From positions 1 to 46,446 of the forward strand of contig NZ_JAPVQY010000061.1 in the NCBI RefSeq assembly GCF_027257875.1: a DNA stretch of 46,446 bases, read 5' to 3'. The stretch comes from Burkholderia sp. IMCC1007. GTDB lineage: Bacteria > Pseudomonadota > Gammaproteobacteria > Burkholderiales > Burkholderiaceae. Positions 30,827 to 39,526 of this stretch are shown here, piece after piece; within the stretch, counting starts at the first letter, position 1, and every line of letters starts with the position of its first letter. Position numbers and translations under genes: made by a program. The notes under the pieces are model-generated. The model searched no databases. It was not told where the DNA came from and saw nothing but the letters and a program-made list of their open reading frames with translations.

Positions 30827-32236
30827 GTGAATCATCCCGCCACGCCGGCCGCCGCGCGCCGCCCGCTCCCGCCCGCGATGCTCGATGCGCTGCGCGCCGC
30901 CTTCGGCGAGCGCGTGTCGACCGCCGACGCCGTCCGCGCCCATCACGGCCGTGACGAATCGCCGTTCGATCCGCAACTGCCCGACGCCGTCGTGTTCGCG
31001 CACAGCGCCGACGAAATCCGCCAGGTCGTGTCGCTGTGCGCGCTCTACAGCGTGCCGCTGATCCCGTACGGCGCCGGCTCGTCGCTCGAAGGCCACCTGC
31101 TCGCCGTGCGCGGCGGCGTGTCGCTCGACCTGTCGGAAATGAACCGCGTGCTGTCGATCAACGCGGAAGACCTGACCGTCACGGTCGAGCCGGGCATCAC
31201 GCGCAAGGCGCTCAACGACGCGCTGCGCGACACCGGCCTGTTCTTCCCGATCGATCCGGGCGCCGACGCCAGCATCGGCGGGATGACCGCCACCCGCGCG
31301 TCGGGCACCAACGCGGTGCGCTACGGCACGATGCGCGAGAACGTGCTCGGGCTGAGCGCCGTGCTCGCCGACGGCCGCGTCGTGAAAACGGGTTCGCGTG
31401 CGCGCAAGTCCTCGGCCGGCTACGACCTCACGCGCCTGTTCGTCGGCTCGGAAGGCACGCTCGGCGTGATCACCGAGATCACGCTGCGCCTGCATCCACT
31501 GCCCGAAGCCGTGTCGGCCGCGATCTGCACGTTCCCGACGATGGGCGACGCGGTGCGCACCGTGATCGAGACGATCCAGATCGGCGTGCCGATCGCGCGC
31601 GTCGAATTCGTCGACTCGCTCGCCGTGCGCTCGATCAACCGCCATTCGAACCTCACGCTCGCCGAAGCACCCACCCTCTTCTTCGAATTCCACGGCACCG
31701 AAGCCGGCGTTACGGAACAGGCCGAACTCGTGCAGGCGCTCGCGGGCCAGAACAACGGCCAGGGCTTCGAATGGGCGACCCGCCCCGAAGATCGCACGCG
31801 GCTCTGGGCCGCGCGCCACAACGCGTACTTCGCGATGCTGCAGCTCAAGCCCGGCTGCCGCGCGGTGACGACCGACGTGTGCGTGCCGATCTCGCAGCTC
31901 GCCGCGTGCGTCGAGGAGACCGAGGTCGACCTGCGCGCGTCGTCGCTGCCGTGCCCGATCGTCGGCCACGTCGGCGACGGCAATTTCCACGTCGCGATCC
32001 TGATCGATCCCGACAAGCCCGAGGAACTCGCCGAAGCCGAACGCATCAACGACCGGATCGTCGAGCGCGCGCTGCGGCTGGGCGGCACCTGCACGGGCGA
32101 ACACGGCGTCGGGCTGCACAAGATGCGCTTCCTGCCGAAGGAGCACGGCGACAACGCGATCGACGTCATGCGCGCGATCAAGCTCGCGCTCGATCCGCGC
32201 AATCTGATGAATCCCGGCAAGATCTTCACGTGTTGA
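30827..32236 (+). CDS. FAD-linked oxidase, D-lactate dehydrogenase (cytochrome)-like
   Basis: A 469-residue FAD-binding oxidoreductase of the VAO/GlcD–DLD type. The start is GTG 30827 with AAGGAG 7 bases upstream; the frame is open further upstream but overlaps the divergent gene. The FAD-binding domain contains IPYGAGSSLEGHLLA, TVTVEPGITRKALN and PIDPGADASIGGM...SGTNAVRYGTM. The cap domain ends with GHVGDGNFHVAIL and GTCTGEHGVGLHKM, whose His residues belong to the catalytic and metal region of DLD-like enzymes. The closing NLMNPGKIF is typical. It lies 41 bases before glcD, so it probably belongs to the 2-hydroxyacid oxidation operon, giving pyruvate from D-lactate with electrons to the respiratory chain. 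Confidence 0.85.
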   Translation: MNHPATPAAARRPLPPAMLDALRAAFGERVSTADAVRAHHGRDESPFDPQLPDAVVFAHSADEIRQVVSLCALYSVPLIPYGAGSSLEGHLLAVRGGVSLDLSEMNRVLSINAEDLTVTVEPGITRKALNDALRDTGLFFPIDPGADASIGGMTATRASGTNAVRYGTMRENVLGLSAVLADGRVVKTGSRARKSSAGYDLTRLFVGSEGTLGVITEITLRLHPLPEAVSAAICTFPTMGDAVRTVIETIQIGVPIARVEFVDSLAVRSINRHSNLTLAEAPTLFFEFHGTEAGVTEQAELVQALAGQNNGQGFEWATRPEDRTRLWAARHNAYFAMLQLKPGCRAVTTDVCVPISQLAACVEETEVDLRASSLPCPIVGHVGDGNFHVAILIDPDKPEELAEAERINDRIVERALRLGGTCTGEHGVGLHKMRFLPKEHGDNAIDVMRAIKLALDPRNLMNPGKIFTC

Positions 32237-32277
32237 GACGGCGGCGCAACGACGCTGCGCTTCCCGCAGGAGACCCA

Positions 32278-33771
32278 ATGAACGCTTCCGTCGAACTGTC
32301 GAGCGCGACACGCGCGCAGCGCCAGCGCGAAGTCGTGCAGGCGTTGATGGCCGTGCTGCCGACGCATTGCCTGCTGTATCGCGACGAAGACACCGCGCCG
32401 TACGAATGCGACGGCCTGTCCGCCTACCGCCGGCTGCCGCTCGCGGTCGCGCTGCCGGAAACCGAATCGCAGGTGCAGCGGATCGTGCAGATCTGCCGCC
32501 GCATGGAGGTGCCGATCGTGCCGCGCGGCGCGGGCACGAGCCTGTCGGGCGGCGCGCTGCCGATCGCGAACGGCGTCGTGCTGTCGCTCGCGCGCTTCAC
32601 GCGCATCGTCGAGGTCGACCCGTACGCGCGCACGGCGACCGTGCAGCCCGGCGTGCGCAACCTGGCGATTTCGGAAGCCGCCGCGCCTTACGGGCTGTAC
32701 TACGCGCCCGATCCCTCGTCGCAGATCGCTTGCACGATCGGCGGCAACGTCGCGGAAAATTCCGGCGGCGTGCACTGCCTGAAATACGGGCTGACCGTGC
32801 ACAACGTGATGCGCGTGCGCGCGGTCACGATCGACGGCGAGATCGTCGAATTCGGCTCCCTCGGGCTCGACATGCCGGGCCTCGACCTGCTCGCGGTGAT
32901 GATCGGCAGCGAAGGGATGTTCGCGATCGTCACCGAAGTGACGGTGAAGCTGATCCCGAAGCCGCAGACCGCGCAACTCGTGATGGCGAGCTTCGACGAC
33001 GTCGTCAAGGGCGGCGAGGCCGTCGCCGCGATCATCGCGTCGGGCATCATCCCGGCCGGCCTCGAAATGATGGACAAGCCGGCCACGCAGGCCGTCGAGG
33101 CGTTCACGCACGCGGGCTACGACCTCGACGCGAAGGCGATCCTGCTGTGCGAATCGGACGGCACGCCGGAAGAAGTCGCCGAAGAGATCGTCCGGATGAC
33201 GGCCGTGCTGCGCGAGCACGGCGCGACGCGCATCCAGGTGTCGCGCAACGAAAGCGAGCGGCTGCGCTTCTGGTCCGGCCGCAAGAACGCATTCCCGGCC
33301 GCCGGGCGCATTTCCGCCGACTATTACTGCATGGACGGCACCGTGCCGCGCCGCGCGATCGGCCCGCTGCTCGCGCGCATCGAGCAGCTCGAAACGCGCT
33401 ACGGGCTGCGCTGCATCAACGTGTTCCACGCGGGCGACGGCAACATGCATCCGCTGATCCTCTACAACGCGAACGACCCGGACGAGCTGCACCGCGCCGA
33501 GCAGTTCGGCGCCGAAATCCTCGAATGCTGCGTGGAATTCGGCGGCAGCGTGACGGGCGAGCATGGCGTCGGCATCGAAAAACTCAATTCGATGTGCGTA
33601 CAGTTCTCGCCGCAGGAGCGCGACACGTTCTTCGCCGTCAAGCGCGCGTTCGATCCGCCCGGGCTGCTCAACCCGGACAAGGGGATTCCGACCCGCGCGC
33701 GCTGTGCCGAATATGGCCGCCAGCACGTGCGCGGCGGGCTGCTGCCGCACCCGGACCTGCCGCGCTTCTGA
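32278..33771 (+). CDS. glcD: Glycolate oxidase subunit GlcD
   Basis: A 497-residue FAD-binding subunit of glycolate dehydrogenase (glycolate to glyoxylate). Start ATG 32278 follows AGGAGA. Blocks: VPIVPRGAGTSLSGGALPI, GNVAENSGGVHCLKYGLT, VFHAGDGNMHPLILYN and GGSVTGEHGVGIEKL, in the usual order. It is paralogous to the preceding oxidase but clearly GlcD-like in the GNVAENSGG region. With glcE and glcF it forms the three-subunit membrane-associated complex. A 182-base gap separates it from glcE, containing TACAAT (33927–33932), a possible -10 for a separate glcE transcript. Confidence 0.93.
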   Translation: MNASVELSSATRAQRQREVVQALMAVLPTHCLLYRDEDTAPYECDGLSAYRRLPLAVALPETESQVQRIVQICRRMEVPIVPRGAGTSLSGGALPIANGVVLSLARFTRIVEVDPYARTATVQPGVRNLAISEAAAPYGLYYAPDPSSQIACTIGGNVAENSGGVHCLKYGLTVHNVMRVRAVTIDGEIVEFGSLGLDMPGLDLLAVMIGSEGMFAIVTEVTVKLIPKPQTAQLVMASFDDVVKGGEAVAAIIASGIIPAGLEMMDKPATQAVEAFTHAGYDLDAKAILLCESDGTPEEVAEEIVRMTAVLREHGATRIQVSRNESERLRFWSGRKNAFPAAGRISADYYCMDGTVPRRAIGPLLARIEQLETRYGLRCINVFHAGDGNMHPLILYNANDPDELHRAEQFGAEILECCVEFGGSVTGEHGVGIEKLNSMCVQFSPQERDTFFAVKRAFDPPGLLNPDKGIPTRARCAEYGRQHVRGGLLPHPDLPRF

Positions 33772-33953
33772 GCACCGCGCGGCGCGCGCGGCCCGTGCCG
33801 TCCGGCGGGCCGCGACGCACCGCCGTGCCCGCGCCGCCCGTGCGCGCGGCAGCACCTGCCTGCCTTCGTTATACGCAGCTTAGGGATAGTCGCGATGTGG
33901 ATTCGCGCCACCCCGGTACAATCGACCGGACAACAACGAGGCAGCAACAGAAC

Positions 33954-35042
33954 ATGGAAGAGGACGACATCGTCGCCGGATGGGCCGAGCGCGTCCGGGC
34001 GGCCAGTGCCGACGGCCGGCCGCTGCGGATTCGCGGAGGCGGCACCAAGGACTGGTACGGCCAGGCGCTGGACGGCGAAATACTCGACACGCGTGCGTCT
34101 CAGGGCATCGTGTCATACGACCCGGCCGAACTCGTCGTCACGGTCCGCGCGGGCACGCCGCTCGCGCAGCTTGAAACCGTCCTCGCCGAGTGCGGCCAGA
34201 TGCTGCCGTTCGAGCCGCCGCACTTCGGTCGCGCGGCCACCGTCGGCGGCTGCGTCGCGGCCGGCCTCGCGGGCCCGCGCCGCGCGACCTGCGGCGCCCC
34301 GCGCGACTTCGTGCTGGGCGTCACGCTGATGAACGGGCGCGGCGAACTGCTGCGCTTCGGCGGACAGGTCGTGAAGAACGTCGCCGGTTACGACGTGTCG
34401 CGGCTGATGGCCGGCGCGCTCGGCACGCTCGGGCTGATGCTCGACCTGTCGATCAAGGTGCTGCCGGTGCCGGTCGCCGAAGTCACGCTGAAGTTCGAGA
34501 TGAGCGCGACCGACGCGGTGCGCAAGCTCAACGAATGGGGCGGCCACCCGCTGCCCGTGAGCGCGAGCGGCTGGCGCAACGGCACCCTCGTGCTGCGCCT
34601 GTCGGGCGCCGAGGCCGCCGTGAAGTCCGCGAAAACATTGCTCGGCGGCGAAGTCGTCGACGCGGTCGAGGCCGAGCGTTTCTGGGCCGGCCTGCGCGAA
34701 CACACCGACCCGTTCTTCAACGGTATTCCGCCCGGCTACGCGCTGTGGCGCCTGTCGCTGCCGTCGATCACCGAACCGATGCACCTGCCCGGCACGCAGC
34801 TGATGGAATGGGGCGGCGCGCAGCGCTGGTGGATCACCGACGCCGACGCGCAGACGGTGCGCATGAGCGCGAAGCAGGCCGGCGGCCACGCGACGCTGTT
34901 CCGCGCCGGCGATTCGTACGACCGCAGCGCGGGCGTGTTCACGCCGCTGCCCGCGCCGCTGATGAAAATCCATCGCGGGCTGAAAGCGGCGTTCGATCCG
35001 GCGCGCATCTTCAACCGCAGCCGGCTATACCCGGATCTCTAG
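33954..35042 (+). CDS. glcE: Glycolate oxidase FAD-binding subunit GlcE
   Basis: A 362-residue second FAD-binding subunit of glycolate oxidase, shorter than GlcD and without its C-terminal His motifs. Start ATG 33954 (MEEDDIVAGWAERV). Signatures are PLRIRGGGTKDWYG, LVVTVRAGTPLAQLE, GRAATVGGCVAAGLAGPRRA, VVKNVAGYDVSRLMAGALGT and a C-terminal FDPARIFNRSRLYP. The stop codon TAG is created at the junction with a MITE-like element: T and A are the target site and G is the first base of the element. Without the element the stop would be TAA, directly abutting the glcF ATG. Confidence 0.93.
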   Translation: MEEDDIVAGWAERVRAASADGRPLRIRGGGTKDWYGQALDGEILDTRASQGIVSYDPAELVVTVRAGTPLAQLETVLAECGQMLPFEPPHFGRAATVGGCVAAGLAGPRRATCGAPRDFVLGVTLMNGRGELLRFGGQVVKNVAGYDVSRLMAGALGTLGLMLDLSIKVLPVPVAEVTLKFEMSATDAVRKLNEWGGHPLPVSASGWRNGTLVLRLSGAEAAVKSAKTLLGGEVVDAVEAERFWAGLREHTDPFFNGIPPGYALWRLSLPSITEPMHLPGTQLMEWGGAQRWWITDADAQTVRMSAKQAGGHATLFRAGDSYDRSAGVFTPLPAPLMKIHRGLKAAFDPARIFNRSRLYPDL

Positions 35043-35306
35043 GGGCTGGTTACCTATGGAACGCACATGCGAATACCCGAAAGCGGTTGTCCTCCAACGG
35101 GACTTCCTTCGGGGCGCAGGGCAAGAAAGGAGGAGCGCCGTTTGGCCGAGCCAAACACGCGGCGAGCGACGCCGTCATACGGGCGATTTCGGGCAGTCCC
35201 GTGAAATGAATTTTTTGATCAGGGGTTGCCATGAGAACGGCGTCGCGCGCATCGCGAGCGGCCGTTCTCGTGGCAACGCATGCGCGCCCCATAGGTAAAC
35301 AGACCC
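35042..35306. mobile_element. MITE-like element with 30-bp terminal inverted repeats and TA target duplication
   Basis: 265 bases. The left end (35042–35071) starts GGGGCTGGTTACCTATGG, and the right end read inward from 35306 starts GGGTCTGTTTACCTATGG. The two 30-base ends match at 25 positions. TA flanks both sides (35040–35041 and 35307–35308). Inside is a second inverted repeat, GTTGCCATGAGAACGGC (35225–35241) against 35261–35277 with one mismatch. There is no transposase. TA duplication and small size suggest an IS630/Tc1-type MITE moved in trans. A minus-strand open frame of 80 codons (35050–35292) starts in one repeat and ends in the other, and I regard it as a by-product. Confidence 0.8.
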
Positions 35307-35309
35307 TAA

Positions 35310-36536
35310 ATGCAAACCAACCTCGCCGATTTCATCCGCAACACGCCCGACGGCGACGAGGCCGACGCGATCCTGCGCAAGTGCGTGCATTGCGGATTCT
35401 GTACCGCGACGTGCCCGACCTACCAGTTGCTCGGCGACGAACTCGACGGCCCGCGCGGTCGCATCTATCTGATCAAGCAGATGGTCGAAGGCGCGCCCGT
35501 CACGCGCAGCACGCAGCAGCACCTCGATCGCTGCCTCACGTGCCGCAGTTGCGAGACGACCTGCCCGTCGGGCGTCCAGTACGGCCGCCTCGTCGAGATC
35601 GGCCGCAAGCACGTCGAGGCGAAGGTCGAGCGCCCCGCGCAGCAGCGGCTCATGCGCCGCGTGCTCGCGAGCGTCGTGCCGAACGCGGCGCTGTTCTCCC
35701 CCGTGATGCGGCTCGGCCAGCAGGTACGGCCGCTGCTGCCGAAGCGGCTGCGCGACAAGGTGCCGCCGCGCACGCGGCTGCTCGAATGGCCGCAGCGCAC
35801 GCATCGGCGCAAGATGCTGATGCTCGGCGGCTGCGTGCAGCCGTCGATGCTGCCGAACATCAACATCGCGACCGCGCGCGTGCTCGATGCGCTCGGCGTC
35901 GAGACGATCGTGTCTCCCGACGCGGGCTGCTGCGGCGCGATCCGCCTGCATCTCAACTATCACGACGAAGCGCTCGACGACGCGCGCCGCAACATCGACG
36001 CGTGGTGGCCGCATGTCGAGCAAGGCGCCGAGGCGATCGTGATGAACGCATCGGGATGCGGCGCGACGGTGCTCGAGTACGCGCACCTGCTGCGCGACGA
36101 TCCGGCCTACGCGGAAAAGGCGCAGCGCATCGTCGCGCTCACCCGCGACATCTCGGACGTGCTGCTGGCGTTCGAGGCCGAGATCGCGACGCTCGCGCGG
36201 CGGCGCGCGATCCACACCGTCGCGTACCACCCGCCGTGCACGCTGCAGCACGGCCAGCAATCGCGCGGCAAGGTCGAGCGCCTGCTCGAGACGCTCGGCA
36301 TCGACGTGCGGCTGCCGGCCGACAGTCATCTGTGCTGCGGTTCCGCGGGCACGTATTCGCTGACCCAGCCGTCGCTGTCGTACCGGCTGCGCAAGCAGAA
36401 GCTGCTGAAGCTGCAGGCGCTCGAACCGCAGATGATCGTGTCCGGCAACGTCGGCTGCATCGCGCACCTGCAAAGCGGCACGCAGATTCCGGTCGCACAC
36501 TGGATCCAGCTCGTCGAGCATCTGCTGTACGGCTAG
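35310..36536 (+). CDS. glcF: Glycolate oxidase iron-sulfur subunit GlcF
   Basis: A 408-residue Fe–S subunit of glycolate oxidase that passes electrons to the membrane quinone pool. Start ATG 35310. Two 4Fe-4S ferredoxin motifs lie near the N-terminus (CVHCGFCTATCP at ~22–33 and CLTCRSCETTCP at ~73–84), followed by two cysteine-rich CCG domains (DAGCCGAIRLH; HLCCGSAGTYSL). Length is normal. The MITE-like element now lies between glcE and this start, and the ribosome site is weak (AGGTAAA ~13 bases upstream), so expression may be reduced relative to glcE. Confidence 0.95.
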   Translation: MQTNLADFIRNTPDGDEADAILRKCVHCGFCTATCPTYQLLGDELDGPRGRIYLIKQMVEGAPVTRSTQQHLDRCLTCRSCETTCPSGVQYGRLVEIGRKHVEAKVERPAQQRLMRRVLASVVPNAALFSPVMRLGQQVRPLLPKRLRDKVPPRTRLLEWPQRTHRRKMLMLGGCVQPSMLPNINIATARVLDALGVETIVSPDAGCCGAIRLHLNYHDEALDDARRNIDAWWPHVEQGAEAIVMNASGCGATVLEYAHLLRDDPAYAEKAQRIVALTRDISDVLLAFEAEIATLARRRAIHTVAYHPPCTLQHGQQSRGKVERLLETLGIDVRLPADSHLCCGSAGTYSLTQPSLSYRLRKQKLLKLQALEPQMIVSGNVGCIAHLQSGTQIPVAHWIQLVEHLLYG

Positions 36537-36648
36537 CGCGGACGGCCGGCGCCGCCGGTCCCGTGCGACGCCCCGTCCGTATAATGGTCGGATCGATGCG
36601 GTGCGTGCCGTGCCGCCTTCGCCTCCTGTGCCTGCTTCCGTGTCCGTC

Positions 36649-37347
36649 ATGTCCGATTTCGCCGCTCGTCTCGACTCCGTTCATCGCCGCATCGCCGACG
36701 CCGCCCGCGCGGCTGGGCGCGATCCCGCCACCGTCTCGCTGCTCGCCGTATCGAAGACGTTTCCCGCCGAGGACGTGCGCGCCGCGCATGCGGCCGGACA
36801 ACGCGCGTTCGGCGAGAACTACGTGCAGGAATCGATCGACAAGATCGACGCGCTCGCCGACCTGCGCGCCGCGCTCGAATGGCACTTCATCGGGCCGCTG
36901 CAATCGAACAAGACGCGCGCGGTGGCCGAGCGCTTCGACTGGGTGCATTCGGTCGACCGCCTGAAGATCGCGCAGCGCCTCGCCGAACAGCGCCCCGCTC
37001 ACCTGCCGCCGCTGAACGTGTGCGTGCAGGTGAACATCAGCGGCGAGGCGTCGAAGAGCGGCGTCGCGCCGCCCGAGGTCGCCGACGTCGCGCGCGCGGT
37101 CGCCGCGCTGCCGAGCCTGCGCCTGCGCGGGCTGATGGCGATTCCCGAACCGGCGGGCGACACCGACGCGCAACGCGCGCCGCATCGCGCGCTGCGCGCG
37201 CTGTTCGACACGCTGCGCGCCGACGGGCTGCCGCTCGACACGTTGTCGATGGGAATGTCCGGCGATCTCGAAGCGGCCGTGCTCGAAGGCGCGACGATCG
37301 TGCGCGTCGGCACCGCGATCTTCGGCGCGCGCGACTATTCGCACTGA
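36649..37347 (+). CDS. yggS: YggS-family pyridoxal phosphate homeostasis protein
   Basis: A 232-residue PLP-binding protein (PLPHP) of alanine-racemase-like TIM-barrel fold, thought to buffer free PLP and not known to be an enzyme. I take ATG 36649 (MSDFAARLDSVHRRIAD) over an upstream in-frame GTG at 36601. The PLP lysine is in LLAVSKTFPAEDV, followed by GQRAFGENYVQE, WHFIGPLQSNKTR, VNISGEASKSG, LSMGMSGDLEAAVLEGAT and VRVGTAIFGAR. TATAAT at 36580–36585 is a likely -10. It is 43 bases upstream of proC, a very common pairing. Confidence 0.96.
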   Translation: MSDFAARLDSVHRRIADAARAAGRDPATVSLLAVSKTFPAEDVRAAHAAGQRAFGENYVQESIDKIDALADLRAALEWHFIGPLQSNKTRAVAERFDWVHSVDRLKIAQRLAEQRPAHLPPLNVCVQVNISGEASKSGVAPPEVADVARAVAALPSLRLRGLMAIPEPAGDTDAQRAPHRALRALFDTLRADGLPLDTLSMGMSGDLEAAVLEGATIVRVGTAIFGARDYSH

Positions 37348-37390
37348 ACCCCACGCTCTTTTCCGTTCACCTACTCGCTCAATCGACATC

Positions 37391-38203
37391 ATGAAAATCG
37401 CATTCATCGGCGGCGGCAACATGGCCGCGGCCCTGATCGGCGGCCTAATCAAACGCGGCGTCGCCGCCGACGGCCTGTATGCCATCGACGTCAACAATGA
37501 TGTCCGCGCACGTGCCGCCCGGCAATTCGGCATCCGCACCGGCGCGGCCGCCGACGCGACGCTCGCGGAATACGACGCGATCGTGCTCGCGGTGAAGCCG
37601 CAGGTGCTGAAGGACGTCGCGCAGGCGCTCGCGCCGCATCTGAAGTCGCAGCTCGTGATCAGCATCGCTGCCGGCATCCGCGCCACCGATCTCGCCCGCT
37701 GGCTCGGCGACTACGCACGCGTCGTGCGCACGATGCCGAACACGCCCGCGCTGGTCGGCATGGGCGTGACCGGTCTCGCCGCGCTGCCGGGCGTCGACGC
37801 CGCCGGTCGCGAGCTCGCATCGAACGTGCTCGGCGCGGTCGGCGAGATCGTATGGTTCGACGACGAAGCGCAGCTCGACGCGGTCACGGCGATCTCGGGC
37901 AGCGGCCCGGCCTACGTGTTCTATTTCATCGAAGCGCTGCAGGAAGCCGCGCGCCGCCTCGGCATGAACGACGAACAGGGCCGCGCGCTCGCGGTCGCGA
38001 CGTTCGCGGGCGCCGCGCAGCTCGCCGCGCAATCGGGCGAACCGGCGAGCGTGCTGCGCGAGCGCGTGACGTCGAAGGGCGGCACGACGGCCGCCGCGCT
38101 CGCATCGTTCGATGCGCAGGGCGTGAAGGAAGCGATCGTGCGCGGCGCGCTCGCGGCCGAAGCGCGCGCGAAGGAAATGGGCGACGAACTCGGCCGCGCG
38201 TAA
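37391..38203 (+). CDS. proC: Pyrroline-5-carboxylate reductase
   Basis: A 270-residue ProC catalysing the last step of proline synthesis (P5C to proline with NAD(P)H). Rossmann motif at the N-terminus (MKIAFIGGGNMAAALIGGL), then LAVKPQVLKDVA, VVRTMPNTPALVG, AISGSGPAYVFYFIEAL and the C-terminal P5CR signature VTSKGGTTAAALASF. Normal length and a clear start. It follows yggS closely and is terminated by a strong bidirectional hairpin. Confidence 0.97.
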   Translation: MKIAFIGGGNMAAALIGGLIKRGVAADGLYAIDVNNDVRARAARQFGIRTGAAADATLAEYDAIVLAVKPQVLKDVAQALAPHLKSQLVISIAAGIRATDLARWLGDYARVVRTMPNTPALVGMGVTGLAALPGVDAAGRELASNVLGAVGEIVWFDDEAQLDAVTAISGSGPAYVFYFIEALQEAARRLGMNDEQGRALAVATFAGAAQLAAQSGEPASVLRERVTSKGGTTAAALASFDAQGVKEAIVRGALAAEARAKEMGDELGRA

Positions 38204-38238
38204 GCACCGCGACGTCCGCCGGGCTCGCCCGGCAGTTG

Positions 38239-38272
38239 CAACAAAAAAGCGGCCTCGGCCGCTTTTTTGTTG
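38239..38272. terminator. Bidirectional terminator between proC and ubiA
   Basis: Inverted repeat with 16-bp arms: CAACAAAAAAGCGGCC (38239–38254) and its complement (38257–38272) with TC as the turn. The GC core is flanked by A6 and T6, so it can terminate on both strands, as suits these convergent genes. Confidence 0.85.
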
Positions 38273-38327
38273 GTTTCGCGCTTGCGCGCCGACGCCGGCA
38301 CCAATGTCGGCGCGGCGCACGGCCGCG

Positions 38328-39200
38328 TCAGTTGCCTGCGGCGCCCGCCAGCAGGTAATGCGCGGCGATCCCCGCGAACAGCACGCCGCCGAGCCAGTTG
38401 TTGTGCCGGAACGCCGCGAAGCACGGCATCCGCTCGCGGCCCCTGATCAGCGTGTAGTGATACAGCGCACAGCCGACCGCCGCGGCCCAGCCGGCCCAAT
38501 ACGCGAGCCCGAAGCCGAGCGTCACGCCGATCCACACGTAGATGCCGAGCGTCGCCGCGTAGCAGGCCATCACGGCCGCGACGTCGAAGCGGCCGAACGT
38601 CAGCGCGGACGTGCGAATGCCGATCTTGATGTCGTCGTCGCGATCGACCATTGCGTATTCGGTGTCGTACGCGATCGACCAGAAAATGTTCGCGATCAAC
38701 ATCACCCAGGCCAGCATGGGTACCGTGTCCTGCACGGCCGCGAACGCCATCGGGATGCCGAAGCCGAACGCGATGCCGAGATACGCCTGAGGAATCGCGA
38801 AGAAGCGCTTCATGAACGGATACGAGCCCGCGACGAACAGCGCGACCACCGACAACTCTTTCGTCAGCGTATTGAGCGGCAGGATCAGCAGGAACGCGAT
38901 GAACGACAGCACCACCGCGATCGCGACGGCTTCCCATGCGCGGATCTTGCCCGACGTCAGCGGACGGTCGGCCGTGCGCTTCACGTGGCGGTCGAAATCG
39001 CGGTCGGCATAGTCGTTCATTGCGCAGCCGGCCGAGCGCATCAGCAGCGTGCCGAGCGCGAAGATCACGAGCAGCGGCCAGCGCGGATGGCCGTCCGACG
39101 CGATCCACAGTGCGTTGAGCGTCGGCCACAGCAGCAGCAGGCTGCCGATCGGCTTGTCCATCCGGACGAGCCGCAGGTACAGGGGGAAGCGGGCAAGCAT
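38328..39200 (-). CDS. ubiA: 4-hydroxybenzoate octaprenyltransferase
   Basis: A 290-residue integral membrane prenyltransferase of ubiquinone synthesis. ATG 39200 (MLARFPLYLRLVRMDKPIGS) is chosen over an in-frame start 10 codons upstream. The first Asp-rich motif is GCAMNDYADRDFDRHVKRT, with TADRPL after it. The second is DRDDDIKIGIRTSALTFG. About eight to nine hydrophobic helices separate them. It binds polyprenyl diphosphate through Mg2+. It lies convergent to proC. The pentanucleotide repeat at 39355–39403 is about 155 bases upstream of its start. Confidence 0.96.
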   Translation of the reverse strand: MLARFPLYLRLVRMDKPIGSLLLLWPTLNALWIASDGHPRWPLLVIFALGTLLMRSAGCAMNDYADRDFDRHVKRTADRPLTSGKIRAWEAVAIAVVLSFIAFLLILPLNTLTKELSVVALFVAGSYPFMKRFFAIPQAYLGIAFGFGIPMAFAAVQDTVPMLAWVMLIANIFWSIAYDTEYAMVDRDDDIKIGIRTSALTFGRFDVAAVMACYAATLGIYVWIGVTLGFGLAYWAGWAAAVGCALYHYTLIRGRERMPCFAAFRHNNWLGGVLFAGIAAHYLLAGAAGN

Positions 39201-39354
39201 GGCGAAGCACCGGGAAGATAATCCCGGCATTTTAGAGCCGACCGGTGGGTCGCGTCATGTCGAGACGGCTCGCACGCGCCGCTCGCGGCCCGGCGAGGCC
39301 GCTTGAAGCCGCCACGCGTGGGCTGTCCGCGGTACGGGTCCATCAAGGGACAGA

Positions 39355-39403
39355 TGCCGTGCCGTGCCGTGCCGTGCCGTGCCGTGCCGTGCCGTGCCGT
39401 GCC
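39355..39403. repeat. Pentanucleotide microsatellite (TGCCG)n
   Basis: Nine full TGCCG units (39355–39399) plus TGCC, with no interruption. It lies in the non-coding space 39201–39526 between the end of dps and the start of ubiA, both on the minus strand. A perfect short-unit tract of this length is prone to slipped-strand changes. The rest of that space shows only a small hairpin (CCGGCCG 39494–39500 / 39507–39513) just after the dps stop. Confidence 0.9.
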
Positions 39404-39526
39404 ACGCTGCGCGTGCTCGGCCGGAATGCGGGGCGGGCGCGGCGAAGCCGAACCGGCGCGGGCCTGAATCGAAGCACGAGGGCGCCGCTGCGCCCGGCCG
39501 TCGTCGCGGCCGGCGTCGCCGCGGGC

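Noticed and set aside
35050..35292. 80-codon ORF on the minus strand inside the MITE-like element
   Set aside because: It starts in one terminal repeat and ends in the other, has no recognisable domain and no transposase motif. It is likely a by-product that annotation tools call as hypothetical wherever the element occurs.
39355..39403. CRISPR or regulatory iteron array
   Set aside because: It is a simple contiguous 5-bp tandem repeat with no spacers and no associated genes.
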